Source: Cyanobacteria bacterium REEB417 (lineage in GTDB: Bacteria; Cyanobacteriota; Cyanobacteriia; PCC-6307; Cyanobiaceae). From it: 42,997 nucleotides of DNA. The notes below the pieces were generated by a model. It had not been told where the DNA came from. It did not search any database and was given only the letters and a program-made list of their open reading frames with translations. This document shows, piece by piece, positions 1-8,535 of the stretch (position 1 is its first letter; each line of letters begins with the position of its first letter). The stretch covers positions 1-42,997 of the forward strand of contig JAGWVJ010000012.1 of assembly GCA_018970945.1 (NCBI GenBank), given 5' to 3'. Made by a program: the position numbers and the translations under genes.

Positions 1-1310
1 TGCGGCTCAACCACGTGGGCGACTGGGGCACCCAGTTCGGCATGCTGATCACCCACCTCAAGCAGGTGGCACCCCAGGCCCTCGACACGGCCGATGCCGT
101 CGACCTGGGGGATCTGGTGGCGTTCTACCGCCAGGCCAAGGCCCGCTTTGATGACGACGAGGCCTTTCAGAACACCAGCCGCGAGGAGGTGGTCAGGTTG
201 CAGGGCGGCGATCCGGTCTCGCTCAGGGCATGGGGGCTGCTGTGCGACCAGAGCCGGCGTGAGTTTCAGCTCATCTACGACCGCCTCGACATCCGTCTCT
301 CCGAACGCGGCGAATCCTTTTACAACCCCTACCTGGCCGACGTCGTTGCCGACCTGGATGGTGCAGGTCTGCTGGTGACCGACGACGGCGCCCGCTGTGT
401 GTTTCTCGAGGGTGTCAGCGGCAAGGAGGGTAAGCCTCTGCCGGTGATCGTGCAGAAGCGCGATGGTGGCTTCAATTACGCCACCACCGACCTGGCGGCG
501 ATCCGTTATCGCCTGGCTGCGCCGCCTGCTGGCGATGGTGCCCGTCGTCTCATCTACGTGACCGACGCCGGTCAGGCCGCCCACTTCGCCGGGGTGTTTC
601 AGGTGGCTCGCCGCGCCGGCTGGGTGCCGGCCGACGCCCAGCTCGAGCATGTGCCCTTTGGCCTGGTGCAGGGCGATGACGGCAAGAAGCTCAAGACCCG
701 ATCCGGAGACACCGTGCGCCTGCGGGATCTGCTCGATGGGGCGGTTGAGCGGGCCGAAGCCGACCTGCGCCGCCGCCTGGCCGATGAGGGTCGCCACGAA
801 GAGGAGGCGTTCATCGAACACGTCTCCACCACGGTCGGCATTGCGGCGGTCAAGTACGCCGACCTGTCGACGAACCGCATCACCAACTATCAGTTCAACT
901 TTGACCGCATGCTTGCCCTCAGCGGCAACACGGCGCCGTACCTGCTATACGCCGTGGTACGCATCGCCGGTATTGCCCGCAAGGGGGGCGATCAGGCCGC
1001 TGAGGGCGGCTCGCTATCGACGGCGGGCAAGGGGCTGGTCTTCAGCGAACCCCAGGAGTGGGCCCTGATCCGTGAACTGCTCAAGCTCGATGCGGTGATC
1101 GCCGAGGTGGAAGAGGAATTGCTGCCGAATCGTCTCTGCAGCTACCTGTTTGAACTCTCCCAGGTGTTCAACCGCTTTTACGACCAGGTGCCGGTCCTCA
1201 AGGCCGACGAACCCGCCCGCAGCTCGCGCCTGGCGCTGTGCCGCCTGACCGCAGACACGCTCAAACTGGGGCTTGGCCTCTTGGGAATTCCCACGTTGGA
1301 GCGGATGTGA
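1..1310 (+). CDS. argS: Arginyl-tRNA synthetase, 3' part (5' end outside window)
   Basis: Charges tRNA-Arg with arginine in the cytoplasm. The reading frame is already open at the first base and begins with [15 protein letters not shown], the block that directly follows the class I HIGH signature in ArgRS, so the N-terminal domain and HIGH motif lie upstream. The class I KMSK-like loop is seen as [12 protein letters not shown] (about bases 675-710). The C-terminal anticodon-binding DALR-type helical domain starts near [20 protein letters not shown] and runs to the stop. About 435 residues are visible. Only the missing 5' end limits the call. Confidence 0.96.
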   Translation, partial: RLNHVGDWGTQFGMLITHLKQVAPQALDTADAVDLGDLVAFYRQAKARFDDDEAFQNTSREEVVRLQGGDPVSLRAWGLLCDQSRREFQLIYDRLDIRLSERGESFYNPYLADVVADLDGAGLLVTDDGARCVFLEGVSGKEGKPLPVIVQKRDGGFNYATTDLAAIRYRLAAPPAGDGARRLIYVTDAGQAAHFAGVFQVARRAGWVPADAQLEHVPFGLVQGDDGKKLKTRSGDTVRLRDLLDGAVERAEADLRRRLADEGRHEEEAFIEHVSTTVGIAAVKYADLSTNRITNYQFNFDRMLALSGNTAPYLLYAVVRIAGIARKGGDQAAEGGSLSTAGKGLVFSEPQEWALIRELLKLDAVIAEVEEELLPNRLCSYLFELSQVFNRFYDQVPVLKADEPARSSRLALCRLTADTLKLGLGLLGIPTLERM

Positions 1311-1331
1311 GACGCGATTGGGTCGCCTCCT

Positions 1332-1550
1332 TCACGTCGCCATGCACAGCGGAATGTCGGGGCTCTCAGGGTTCACTGCGAGGCTTTGCAGCTGGGGCTT
1401 CAGCACCTCCTTGCCCGGCACCCCTTCGCGGCGCTCCAGTTCGCTGAGACTCAACAGGATGGCCAGATGCTCAGGAATGCAGAGGTGCACGGCCGCACAG
1501 TCGGCCAGGGCTGACACCTCGATGGGTGACAGTGCCGCGGATCTATTCAA
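1332..1550 (-). CDS. Small protein of unknown function (72 aa)
   Basis: No family recognised. The frame opens with TTG right after an in-frame TAG and stops 21 bases from the end of argS, facing it. The translation reads like a real soluble protein rather than a GC-rich shadow: its central part (DCAAVHLCIPEHLAILLSLS, then ELERREGVPGKEVL) has balanced charge and two amphipathic helices with no low-complexity run. It fills the gap between argS and hisC with no competing gene. The start could instead be an internal GTG about a dozen codons in. Comparison with other picocyanobacterial argS-hisC gaps would decide. Confidence 0.5.
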   Translation of the reverse strand: MNRSAALSPIEVSALADCAAVHLCIPEHLAILLSLSELERREGVPGKEVLKPQLQSLAVNPESPDIPLCMAT

Positions 1551-1618
1551 AGGCTATCGGTAAGCCAAGACTCTCGGTCGGGCCTGCCAGAGTGGTTGGC
1601 TGTGGCCCCTTTGGCTCC

Positions 1619-2701
1619 ATGACCTTTCCGCCGGCCCGCCCCGAGGTCGAGCGCCTCCAGGCCTACAGCGCTCCTTTGGAGGGGAGGCGGGGCCTGCTGC
1701 GGCTCGATTTCAACGAGAACACCATCGGGCCCAGCCCCAAGGTGGTGCAGGCGATCCGGGCGATTCCCGCCGATCACTACGGCATCTACCCCGAGTACGA
1801 CGGACTGCGCGAGGCGCTGATCGCCAACCTGGGCCTGCCGCTGCAGATCGACCAGATCGGGCTGTTCAACGGCGTTGATGCCGCCCTTCACGCCATCTTT
1901 CAGGCCTACGGCGACCGGGGTGAGACGTTGCTCACCACCAGCCCCACCTTTGGCTACTACAACCCCTGTGCCCAGGTGCAGGGCATGGCGATCGAGGCTG
2001 TCCCCTACCAGCTGCCCGATTTCTCCTTTCCTCTCGACGCAGTTCGGCACGCGTTGGCGGGTGGTTCACCCCGCATCCTGCTGATCTGCAACCCCAACAA
2101 CCCCACCGGCACCCGCCTGGCCCCAGAGCCGATCCTGGAGCTGGCGGCCGCCGCGCCCCAGACCCTGGTCGTGATCGATGAGCTCTATGAGGCCTTCACC
2201 GGCGACAGCGTGCTGCCCCTGGCCGACTTTGCCGCCACCCCCAACCTGGTGGTGCTGCGCTCGCTGGCCAAGACCGCTGGCCTGGCGGGTCTGCGCATGG
2301 GTTTTGCCATCGGCGCGGCGCCCGTGATCGACCGACTTGGTCGTGTCACCGGCCCCTACGACATCAACAGCGTGGCGGTGACGGCGGCCCACGCCGCCCT
2401 GGCCGATCAGGCCTACACCGATGCCTATGTGGCGCAGGTCAAGCAAGCCCGCAGCTGGCTGGTGGAGCAGCTGCAGCAGGCCGGGGTGCGGCATCACTGC
2501 GCCGGTGGCAACTATCTGCTGCTCTGGCCTCGGCAGCCAGCTGCTGCCGTTGAGGCCCAGCTGCGTGAGGCCGGCATTCTGGTGCGCTCGATGGCGGGCA
2601 AACCTCTGATCGACGGCTCCCTGCGGGTGAGCATCGGCACCGGCGCCCAGATGGAGCAGTTCTGGCAGGCCTACAGGGCGATCACTGCGATCACGGCTTG
2701 A
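1619..2701 (+). CDS. hisC: Histidinol-phosphate aminotransferase (class I/II PLP aminotransferase)
   Basis: PLP enzyme converting imidazole-acetol phosphate plus glutamate to histidinol phosphate in histidine synthesis. Visible fold-type I motifs in order: LDFNENTIGPSP near the N-terminus, the cofactor loop NPNNPTGT, VVIDELYEAF with the PLP-ring Asp and Tyr, and the Schiff-base lysine in RSLAKTAGLAGLRMGF. The 360-residue length suits HisC. The ATG at 1619 is preferred because translation from the earlier in-frame start at 1526 adds 31 residues unlike the family and would run into the small opposite-strand gene. It converges with the MBL-fold gene, 12 bases apart. A related aromatic or cobalamin aminotransferase cannot be wholly excluded. 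Confidence 0.87.
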   Translation: MTFPPARPEVERLQAYSAPLEGRRGLLRLDFNENTIGPSPKVVQAIRAIPADHYGIYPEYDGLREALIANLGLPLQIDQIGLFNGVDAALHAIFQAYGDRGETLLTTSPTFGYYNPCAQVQGMAIEAVPYQLPDFSFPLDAVRHALAGGSPRILLICNPNNPTGTRLAPEPILELAAAAPQTLVVIDELYEAFTGDSVLPLADFAATPNLVVLRSLAKTAGLAGLRMGFAIGAAPVIDRLGRVTGPYDINSVAVTAAHAALADQAYTDAYVAQVKQARSWLVEQLQQAGVRHHCAGGNYLLLWPRQPAAAVEAQLREAGILVRSMAGKPLIDGSLRVSIGTGAQMEQFWQAYRAITAITA

Positions 2702-2713
2702 GGGCCGGCCCGA

Positions 2714-3490
2714 TCAGCGCATCACCTCGATCACCAGGCCGTCGCCCAGCTTGCCGCTGAGGCTCAGGGTCGTGCCGGTGCGGTTCACCTTGGTGCCGGA
2801 CATGGCCTTGAGAAAGGGGTCCACACCGCCTTGATCACAGGCTTTCGGGGCCTGGCGGCCGCTCACGTATTGCACCGGGATCACCCGGCGCGGCCTCAGC
2901 TCGCGCACCACTTCGGCGGCTTCGCTGCCGTCGTAGACCTTGGCGCCACCGCCGACGCCGATGATCAGCACATCGGGCCGGCCCAGCAGCACGCGGTCCG
3001 AGGGGGTGAGGCTGGCGGCCGTGCCGCCCAGGTGGGCAAAGTCAAGCCCGCCCTGGCGCCAGCGCCACAGGGTCGACTGACCGAAGCGGCGACCCCCGAA
3101 GCGGTCATGGGGGGCGGCGATGCCCTCGATCTGCATGCCGGCGATCCGGTAGGAGCCGGGATTCACCAGCATCCTGCCGCGAGCCACGGGAGCGCCTTCA
3201 TCGAGCAGGTTGCTGCTGGCCAGAATCACGTCGGCGCTGACCCGCGGTTCGCTGAGGCCGGCGGCGCAGGCCACGGCCTTGAACGGGTTGACCAGCACCG
3301 TCTTGCCCCCACCCTGGATCAGCAGGGCGCTGTGGCCGTAGCTGGTGATTGTGACCCCCCCGGCGGCCCGGGCGGCGCCACCGTTCAAGTCGGCGGCCAT
3401 GCCGACCACGGTGGCGCCCAGGACAGTCGCCCCCAAGGCAGTTCCCCGCAAGGCAGTGCTCAGATTCGGGGCAGGCGGCAACAGGCGCAT
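2714..3490 (-). CDS. Exported metallo-beta-lactamase-fold protein lacking the metal motif
   Basis: 258 residues. The N-terminus (about residues 1-43) has arginines, a hydrophobic Ala/Gly/Val stretch and an ARA-A-like signal peptidase site, suggesting export. The mature part matches the UlaG-like/Lactamase_B_3 layout: SYGHSALLIQGGGKTVLVNPF, an AAPHDRFGG segment, GRPDVLIIGVGGG and ELRPRRVIPVQY. Where an active hydrolase carries HxHxDH, this protein reads LASSNLLDEGA (about residues 90-100), so the first metal site is missing. The first two points are seen; loss of hydrolase activity is inferred. It lies 48 bases downstream of trpG on the same strand and may be the last gene of that operon. Confidence 0.72.
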   Translation of the reverse strand: MRLLPPAPNLSTALRGTALGATVLGATVVGMAADLNGGAARAAGGVTITSYGHSALLIQGGGKTVLVNPFKAVACAAGLSEPRVSADVILASSNLLDEGAPVARGRMLVNPGSYRIAGMQIEGIAAPHDRFGGRRFGQSTLWRWRQGGLDFAHLGGTAASLTPSDRVLLGRPDVLIIGVGGGAKVYDGSEAAEVVRELRPRRVIPVQYVSGRQAPKACDQGGVDPFLKAMSGTKVNRTGTTLSLSGKLGDGLVIEVMR

Positions 3491-3538
3491 GTCAAAAGGG
3501 CGCTGGGCGGGGCGGCAGACGCCAGACGCTAACCCAGC

Positions 3539-4135
3539 TCAGCCGGCACAAGCCTGGCGCAGAAAGTTGGCCAGCAGGTCGTGACCGCTCTGGGTCAGCA
3601 CGCTTTCGGGATGGAACTGCACCCCCTGCAGGTGGCCATGGTCACGGTGCCGTAGGCCCATGATCGTGCCGTCGTCAAGCCAGGCCGTGATCTCGAGGCA
3701 GTCGGGCAGCGATTCCCGCTCGGCGATCAGGCTGTGGTAGCGGGTGGCGGTGAGCGGGTTGGGCAGTCCGGCGAAGACCCCTGCGCCGCTGTGATGCACC
3801 GGTGAGGTCTTGCCGTGCATCTGCTCAGGGGCCCGCACCACCCGGCCGCCATAGACCTGTGCGATGGCCTGGTGGCCAAGGCACACCCCCAGGGTGGGAA
3901 CCGTGGGACTGAGTTCGCGCAGGACATCGAGGCAGACGCCTGACTGGTCGGGATCCCCCGGCCCCGGGGAGATCAGGATCGCGGCGGGCGCCAGGTCGCG
4001 GATCTGCTCGAGGGTCAGGGCGTCGTTGCGCTCGACCCGCAATTCGGCCGCCAGGGAGTGCTCCGCTGAGAGTTCGCCCAGGTACTGCACCAGGTTGAAG
4101 GTGAAGCTGTCGTAGTTGTCGAGAACGAGAAGCAT
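3539..4135 (-). CDS. trpG: Anthranilate/aminodeoxychorismate synthase glutamine amidotransferase subunit
   Basis: Class I glutamine amidotransferase subunit that supplies ammonia to the chorismate-using partner (TrpE for tryptophan, or PabB for folate). Motifs in 198 residues: start [19 protein letters not shown], oxyanion strand ISPGPGDP, nucleophile Cys85 in [15 protein letters not shown], the HGKTSPV block, and the His-Glu pair in QFHPESVLT near the C-terminus. ATG at 4135 is chosen because the conserved fold begins there. An in-frame TTG at 4162 would overlap the dgkA stop as TTGA and cannot be excluded. TrpG and PabA are hard to separate by sequence, and many bacteria use one protein for both. 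Confidence 0.9.
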   Translation of the reverse strand: MLLVLDNYDSFTFNLVQYLGELSAEHSLAAELRVERNDALTLEQIRDLAPAAILISPGPGDPDQSGVCLDVLRELSPTVPTLGVCLGHQAIAQVYGGRVVRAPEQMHGKTSPVHHSGAGVFAGLPNPLTATRYHSLIAERESLPDCLEITAWLDDGTIMGLRHRDHGHLQGVQFHPESVLTQSGHDLLANFLRQACAG

Positions 4136-4158
4136 TCGCGGCCCTGCCGAAGCACCAT

Positions 4159-4617
4159 TCAAAGACCGAGCCGGGCCAGCAGCGGCGGCAGCAGCAGCAG
4201 CAGGGCGATCAGCATCGAAGCCAGGGCGGCCACCAGCACGGCGGCGGCGGCGCAGTCCTTGGCGATGCGGGCCAGGGGGTGGAACTGGCGGCCGATGGCC
4301 AGATCCACCACCGCTTCGGTGGCGGTGTTGAGCAGCTCAAGCACCAGCACCGCAGCCACGGTGAGCACCAGCACCGCCATGCGCTCGAGGCTGAGCCCCA
4401 GCCACAGGCCAAGGCCAAACACCACCGCACCGGTGATCACATGGATGCGGAAGTTGCGCTGGCTGCTGAAGCCATAGATCAACCCCTTGGCCGCATAGCG
4501 AAAGCTGCTCGGTAGATCACCGGCCACCTTCCAGGCCCCGATGCGCCGGCGTCGGCGGCGAGGACCCGGGGCCGCCTGCAGGCTGACCGAGGTGTTTTGG
4601 GGGTTGGGGGTGTTCAT
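4159..4617 (-). CDS. dgkA: Diacylglycerol kinase family membrane protein (DgkA type)
   Basis: Small integral-membrane lipid kinase phosphorylating diacylglycerol or undecaprenol. The 152-residue protein has an arginine-rich cytoplasmic N-terminus (RRRRRR near residue 20), a family block [22 protein letters not shown], and the signature [13 protein letters not shown] in the second membrane helix. There are three hydrophobic helices, and the last ([17 protein letters not shown]) ends near the C-terminus. Its ATG overlaps the ybeY stop by four bases (ATGA), indicating translational coupling in the prfB-to-trpG run. Whether the substrate is diacylglycerol or undecaprenol cannot be told from sequence. 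Confidence 0.9.
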   Translation of the reverse strand: MNTPNPQNTSVSLQAAPGPRRRRRRIGAWKVAGDLPSSFRYAAKGLIYGFSSQRNFRIHVITGAVVFGLGLWLGLSLERMAVLVLTVAAVLVLELLNTATEAVVDLAIGRQFHPLARIAKDCAAAAVLVAALASMLIALLLLLPPLLARLGL

Positions 4618-5237
4618 GGCTGGCCCGCGACCGAGCCGCTGGCCTGCACGTTAACGCTGCTGCACAGCTCCTCCTGGCATTGCAGCATCGCTGCCAGGCT
4701 GGCCTCATCGGGATGGTCCCAGCCCAGCAGATGCAGCAGGCCGTGGCTGGCCAGAAACAGCAGCTCCTGCTCGAGGTTGTGGCCGTGCTCGGGGGCCTGC
4801 CGGGCAGCGGTCTCGAGCGAAATCACAATGTCGCCCAACTCGAGCGCCCCGTCCAGGCCCAGGGCGTCGTGGCCCGGGGGCAGGGGCATCGCCGGCGTGC
4901 CGTCGAGGTCGTTGTCCTGGGCGGCGAAGGCCAGCACGTCGGTGGGGCCCGGTTTGTCGCGCCAGTCGCTGTTGAGCGCTGCGATCTCGCTGTCGTTGAC
5001 CAGGCTCAGCCCCAGGCTGTAGGCCGGTGCGCGCAGCTGGGGCGGCAGCTGGGCCTGCAGGTGTTGCAGCCAGCCGGCCAGGAGCTGCTGCCAGTGCGCT
5101 TCAGCGGCTTCAGGGCCTGCGCACCAGGGGACTGCGGCCTCCACCAGATCGGGGGCCAGGCCGGGGTCGGCTGAGAACGCCAGATCCAGAGCGATGCCGC
5201 CGTCCTCAGACAAGGGCTTTGGGCTGGAGTCAGCCAC
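4614..5237 (-). CDS. ybeY: rRNA maturation RNase / 16S processing factor YbeY
   Basis: Metal-dependent protein of the UPF0054 family, involved in 16S rRNA 3' maturation and ribosome quality control. The zinc signature HGLLHLLGWDH is intact near the C-terminal third, preceded by the family blocks LSLVNDSEIAALNSDWRDKPGPTD and LGDIVIS. At 207 residues it is longer than E. coli YbeY; the extra length is mainly an N-terminal extension of about 40 residues and a short loop before LGDIVIS. It overlaps DUF3285 upstream by eight bases and dgkA downstream by four. Confidence 0.93.
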   Translation of the reverse strand: MADSSPKPLSEDGGIALDLAFSADPGLAPDLVEAAVPWCAGPEAAEAHWQQLLAGWLQHLQAQLPPQLRAPAYSLGLSLVNDSEIAALNSDWRDKPGPTDVLAFAAQDNDLDGTPAMPLPPGHDALGLDGALELGDIVISLETAARQAPEHGHNLEQELLFLASHGLLHLLGWDHPDEASLAAMLQCQEELCSSVNVQASGSVAGQP

Positions 5238-5418
5238 CCGGAATCTGGGGCCGGCCGAGGCTGGCGATCAGCACCAGAAAGCCCAGCAGCCCAACAGCCG
5301 TCAGGCCGAAGTGCAGCAGGCTCTGGCGACCCTTGCGCACCATGTTGCGCATGGCCAGCTTCACGAAGCTGGGGTTTTCGCCGGTCTGCGGGCTTGCCGG
5401 CGTCTGCTGCTCAATCAT
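5230..5418 (-). CDS. DUF3285 family small membrane protein
   Basis: A 62-residue protein of the cyanobacterial DUF3285 family; function unknown. The diagnostic block is [15 protein letters not shown], followed by one transmembrane helix ([21 protein letters not shown]). The basic segment before the helix suggests an N-in orientation. The ATG at 5418 overlaps the prfB stop by eight bases, and the 3' end overlaps ybeY by eight, so the gene is embedded in a translationally coupled run. A longer in-frame version starting at 5487 would read back into prfB and is not supported. Confidence 0.85.
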   Translation of the reverse strand: MIEQQTPASPQTGENPSFVKLAMRNMVRKGRQSLLHFGLTAVGLLGFLVLIASLGRPQIPGG

Positions 5419-6575
5419 CGCTCGCTCCTCCGCCCACCTCGACGCCGGCGTGCAGCAGGCTCTGGATGAAGGGGTCCAGATCGCCATCCATCACGCCCTG
5501 AACGTCGGTGGTTTCGTGTTGGGTGCGCAGGTCTTTCACCATTTGATAAGGGTGGAACACGTAGTTGCGGATCTGGTTGCCCCAGGCCGCTTCGACGATG
5601 TCGCCGCGGATGTCGGCGATCTCGGCCGCCCGCTGCTCCTGGGCGATCACCAGCAGCTTGGCCATCAGCAGGGCCATGGCCTTTTCTTTGTTTTGCAGCT
5701 GCGAACGCTCCTGGGTGCAGCGCACGAACAGGCCCGTGGGGATGTGCAGGATGCGCACCGCCGTTTCCACCTTGTTGACGTTCTGGCCGCCGGCACCGCC
5801 CGACCGGGAGGTGGTGATCTCCAGGTCCTTCTCGGGGATGTCGAGCTTGACCTCCTCCTCGATCTTGGGCATCACCTCAACGCCGGCAAAGCTGGTCTGG
5901 CGCTTGTCGTTGGCGTTGAACGGGCTGATGCGCACCAGCCGGTGGGTGCCCTTTTCGTTGCGCAGGTAGCCATAGGCGTAGCGCCCCTCGATCTCGATCG
6001 TGCAGCTCTTGATGCCTGCCTCTTCGCCCTCGCTGAGCTCGTCGACCGTGACCCTCATGTTGTGGTCTTCGGCCCAGCGCGTGTACATGCGCATGAGCAT
6101 GAGCGCCCAGTCCTGGGCGTCGGTGCCGCCGGCGCCGGCGTTGATCGAGATCACCGCGCCTTCTTTGTCGTAGGGGCCTGAAAGCAGGCGCTCGAGCTCC
6201 CAGCGGTCCAGATCGGCGCGCAGCTGCTTGAGGGCGGTGTGGGATTCGCCAAGCAGGTCGTCATCGGGCTCGAGGTCGTAGAGCTCCAGGGTGGCCTCGG
6301 CGTCGGCCACGGCACCCTGCCAGCGGCGCAGCTGCTCGAGTTGGCCCTTGACCTCATCGAGTTGGCGCATTTTGGCCTGTGCTGCCTTCTGGTCGTCCCA
6401 GAAGTCGGGCTGGGAAGCCAGCTGCTCGAGATCCTGCTGACGTGCGCTCAGGGCAGCAACGTCAAAGGCAGTCCTGGGCTTGGCCCAGGCGGTCGGTGAG
6501 TTCGGAGAGGTCGCGCTTGAAATCGGTGAGATCGAGCGGCACAGCTTGCGCTTGTGTGGCGGGGCTGGCGGTCAC
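5411..6575 (-). CDS. prfB: Peptide chain release factor 2, made by +1 programmed frameshift
   Basis: RF2 terminates translation at UGA/UAA. The gene is split over two frames. The first runs from a GTG at 6575 (or a GTG at 6542) to an in-frame TGA at 6464-6462 within CAG-GAC-TGC-CTT-TGA-C. Skipping the T at 6464 continues the second frame as [15 protein letters not shown] down to 5411. This is the CUU-UGA-C recoding site known from bacterial prfB, in which scarce RF2 lets the ribosome slip and so regulates its own synthesis. A Shine-Dalgarno-like AGGA lies four bases upstream of CTT. The stop-recognition tripeptide SPF (in [11 protein letters not shown]) and the catalytic GGQ (in [13 protein letters not shown]) are both present. 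Taking 6575, the product is 387 residues; from 6542 it is 376. An upstream in-frame TAG rules out earlier starts. Confidence 0.93.
6462..6480 (-). promoter_or_regulatory. Programmed +1 ribosomal frameshift site of prfB
   Basis: The minus strand reads CCAGGAC-TGC-CTT-TGA-C: a slippery CTT, an in-frame TGA with following C, and an AGGA element just upstream that could pair with the anti-Shine-Dalgarno. The frames before and after match the N-terminus and body of RF2 without a gap. Known from E. coli and most bacterial prfB genes; here inferred from the sequence alone. Confidence 0.9.
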
Positions 6576-6691
6576 AGGGGATGGCGGTGAGAGCTTGGGT
6601 TGGGGCTAAACCCCTGCTCCGACCGTACTCAATGGATCGCAGCAGGCGCCGTGCCTGGTTGGAGTTGGGCGGGTTTGGTTGGGGTGGCTCT

Positions 6692-6728
6692 GCAAAAACC
6701 GGCGTGATTTCTGGCGCTTTTTCTCAGG
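6692..6728. repeat. A/T-flanked imperfect hairpin, related to the one inside the RluA-like gene
   Basis: The sequence reads GCAAAAACCGGCGT, then GATTTCTGGCG, then CTTTTTCTCAGG. The 11-base core GATTTCTGGCG and the flanking A-run and T-run match the element at 21760-21797. The stem here is imperfect (two mismatches by eye). It lies in the 289-base gap between prfB and grxC, which also holds a duplicated CCCTTTG(G)(A)ACGGCGTG at 6730-6761 and otherwise shows nothing recognisable. It could act as a terminator fragment or be a small dispersed repeat. Confidence 0.45.
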
Positions 6729-6864
6729 CCCCTTTGACGGCGTGCCCTTTGGAACGGCGTGCCCCTCTGCGAGACCAGTCCCAGTCCCGCTCCCAGTGCC
6801 AGCTGGGTCAACAGTCCTGCATCTGAGCTGGTCCTTAGGATCTGTCCACCCCGTTGGAGCAGCG

Positions 6865-7125
6865 ATGGCCGCGAAGGTTGAGATTTACACCTGGCGTGCC
6901 TGCCCGTTCTGCGTGCGTGCCAAGGCCCTGCTCGACCGCAAAGGGGTGCAGTACACCGAGTACGCCATTGACGGCGATGAGACGGCCCGCGCGGCCATGG
7001 CGGCCAAGAGTGCAGGGCGCCGCAGCGTGCCCCAGACCTTCATCAACGGCCACCACGTCGGGGGCTGTGACGACCTGCACGCGCTGGAGCGCAGTGGCCG
7101 CCTCGACGCCCTGCTGGCGGGCTGA
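6865..7125 (+). CDS. grxC: Glutaredoxin, GrxC/Grx3 type
   Basis: An 86-residue thiol-disulfide oxidoreductase that reduces disulfides with glutathione. The dithiol active site is CPFC in YTWRACPFCVRAKALLDRKG. The cis-proline/glutathione-binding segment is SVPQTFINGHHVGGCDDLHAL. The ATG at 6865 gives the usual family length; the open frame extends upstream, but those residues do not resemble glutaredoxin. Its TGA is directly followed by the ATG of gshB, so the two form a glutathione operon. Confidence 0.95.
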   Translation: MAAKVEIYTWRACPFCVRAKALLDRKGVQYTEYAIDGDETARAAMAAKSAGRRSVPQTFINGHHVGGCDDLHALERSGRLDALLAG

Positions 7126-8130
7126 ATGGTGACCACTGCAGCAGCAGCCGGTGCTGACACCCAGTTGGGCGCGCAGTTGTTTGTGATTGATCCGATCGCG
7201 CGGCTCAATCCGGCCAAGGATTCCAGCGTGGCGCTGATGCAGGCTGCCGGAAGGGCCGGTCTGGCGGTCTGGGTCGCCACCCTGGCCGATCTCTCGGCCG
7301 GGCCGGCAGCGAGCGAAGCCGTTGCGGGCCACAGCTGCTGGGTGCGGGCCACCCCCGTGACCATGCGTGAGCCGAACCCTGGTGAGCCCTGGTATGCCAC
7401 CGGTGAGTCCCGGCTGCTGCCGCTGCAGCGGTTCGGCGTGGTGTGGATGCGCAAGGACCCGCCTGTCGATGAGTCTTATCTGTATGCCACCCACCTGCTT
7501 GAGCTGGCCGATCGCCAGGGGGTGCGCATCGTCAACCGTCCGGCGGCCCTGCGGGCCTGGAACGAAAAGTTGAGTGCCCTGCGCTGGAGCCATCTCATGG
7601 CGCCGACCCTGGTGGCCAGTCAGGTCGCAGCTCTGGCGGCCTTCACGGCCGAGCACGGCGAGGTGGTGCTCAAGCCCCTGGGGGGTCGGGCTGGTCAGGG
7701 GGTGGTGTTTGCCGCGGCGACCACCCCGGGGCTCAGGGCCCTGCTGGAGCTGGTCACCGCCCAGCAGACCCTGCCGGTGATGGTGCAGGCCTTCCTGCCG
7801 GGGGTCGCCGCCGGTGACAAGCGCATCCTGCTGGTTGATGGTGAACCCCTGGGGGCTGTCAATCGGGTGCCCAGTGGTGGTGAGGGGGAGTTTCGGAGCA
7901 ATCTGGCGGTGGGCGGTCAGCCCCAGGCCACCGAACTCAACGAGGCTGAGCGGGCCATCTGCGCCGAGCTCGCACCGGCGCTGCAGGCCGAAGGGCTGTT
8001 CTTTGTGGGCATCGATGTGATCGACGGCCGCCTGAGCGAGATCAACGTGACCAGTCCCACCGGCATCCGTGAGGTGGAGCGTCTGGGTGGCATCCCCCTG
8101 GCCGATCTCACGATCGCCCGGCTGCTGTAG
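7126..8130 (+). CDS. gshB: Glutathione synthetase
   Basis: ATP-grasp ligase joining gamma-glutamylcysteine and glycine, the second step of glutathione synthesis. Seen: an N-terminal substrate domain with [22 protein letters not shown], the [19 protein letters not shown] block, the ATP-grasp lysine loop [16 protein letters not shown], and the metal-binding end [22 protein letters not shown]. At 334 residues it is a little longer than E. coli GshB, mostly from about 15 extra residues at the N-terminus. The gene abuts grxC with no gap, so its translation is probably coupled. Confidence 0.96.
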   Translation: MVTTAAAAGADTQLGAQLFVIDPIARLNPAKDSSVALMQAAGRAGLAVWVATLADLSAGPAASEAVAGHSCWVRATPVTMREPNPGEPWYATGESRLLPLQRFGVVWMRKDPPVDESYLYATHLLELADRQGVRIVNRPAALRAWNEKLSALRWSHLMAPTLVASQVAALAAFTAEHGEVVLKPLGGRAGQGVVFAAATTPGLRALLELVTAQQTLPVMVQAFLPGVAAGDKRILLVDGEPLGAVNRVPSGGEGEFRSNLAVGGQPQATELNEAERAICAELAPALQAEGLFFVGIDVIDGRLSEINVTSPTGIREVERLGGIPLADLTIARLL

Positions 8131-8148
8131 GCCTGAGCTGTTGGACGC

Positions 8149-8535
8149 TCAACCAGCGGCCGTGCTCAGCATCAGAACCCACAGCAGCTTGCAGGCGATG
8201 TGCAGCCCCTGATCCATGGCCATGCCGTAGCGGCCCTGGCATTTGCCCCAGTCGATCAGGGTATGCACGCCCCACTCGGCCAGACCCAGCAGCGGCACGC
8301 CGGTGATCCAGGCCACAAAGAAACCGTGGGTGCCCGCATGGGCCGTGAGCCACCAGCGCCAGTTGAGCACCTTGTCGCAGCCAGGACATTTTTCGACCGC
8401 GATGCGGTCGGTCTGCAGTGGGTAATCGGCCAGCCAATGGGCCAGCACCAGCAGGATCAGCACGTCCAAGCCCGAGGGGTCGGCGTTGAACCCGATGGTG
8501 GATGTGAGGCTTGACACGAGGGGCACGGGGCTCAT
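8149..8535 (-). CDS. DUF3307 family membrane protein
   Basis: 128 residues with DUF3307 hallmarks: LLVLAHWLADYPLQTDRIA (polar residues within a membrane helix), W-x-LTAHAGTHG with paired histidines, HTLIDWGKCQGRYGMAMDQGLH, and a final hydrophobic helix. Three or four membrane segments. A CPGC pair lies between helices 1 and 2. Function unknown. The ATG overlaps the menF stop as ATGA, so it is co-translated with isochorismate synthase, an association worth testing. It converges with gshB, 18 bases away. Confidence 0.75.
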   Translation of the reverse strand: MSPVPLVSSLTSTIGFNADPSGLDVLILLVLAHWLADYPLQTDRIAVEKCPGCDKVLNWRWWLTAHAGTHGFFVAWITGVPLLGLAEWGVHTLIDWGKCQGRYGMAMDQGLHIACKLLWVLMLSTAAG

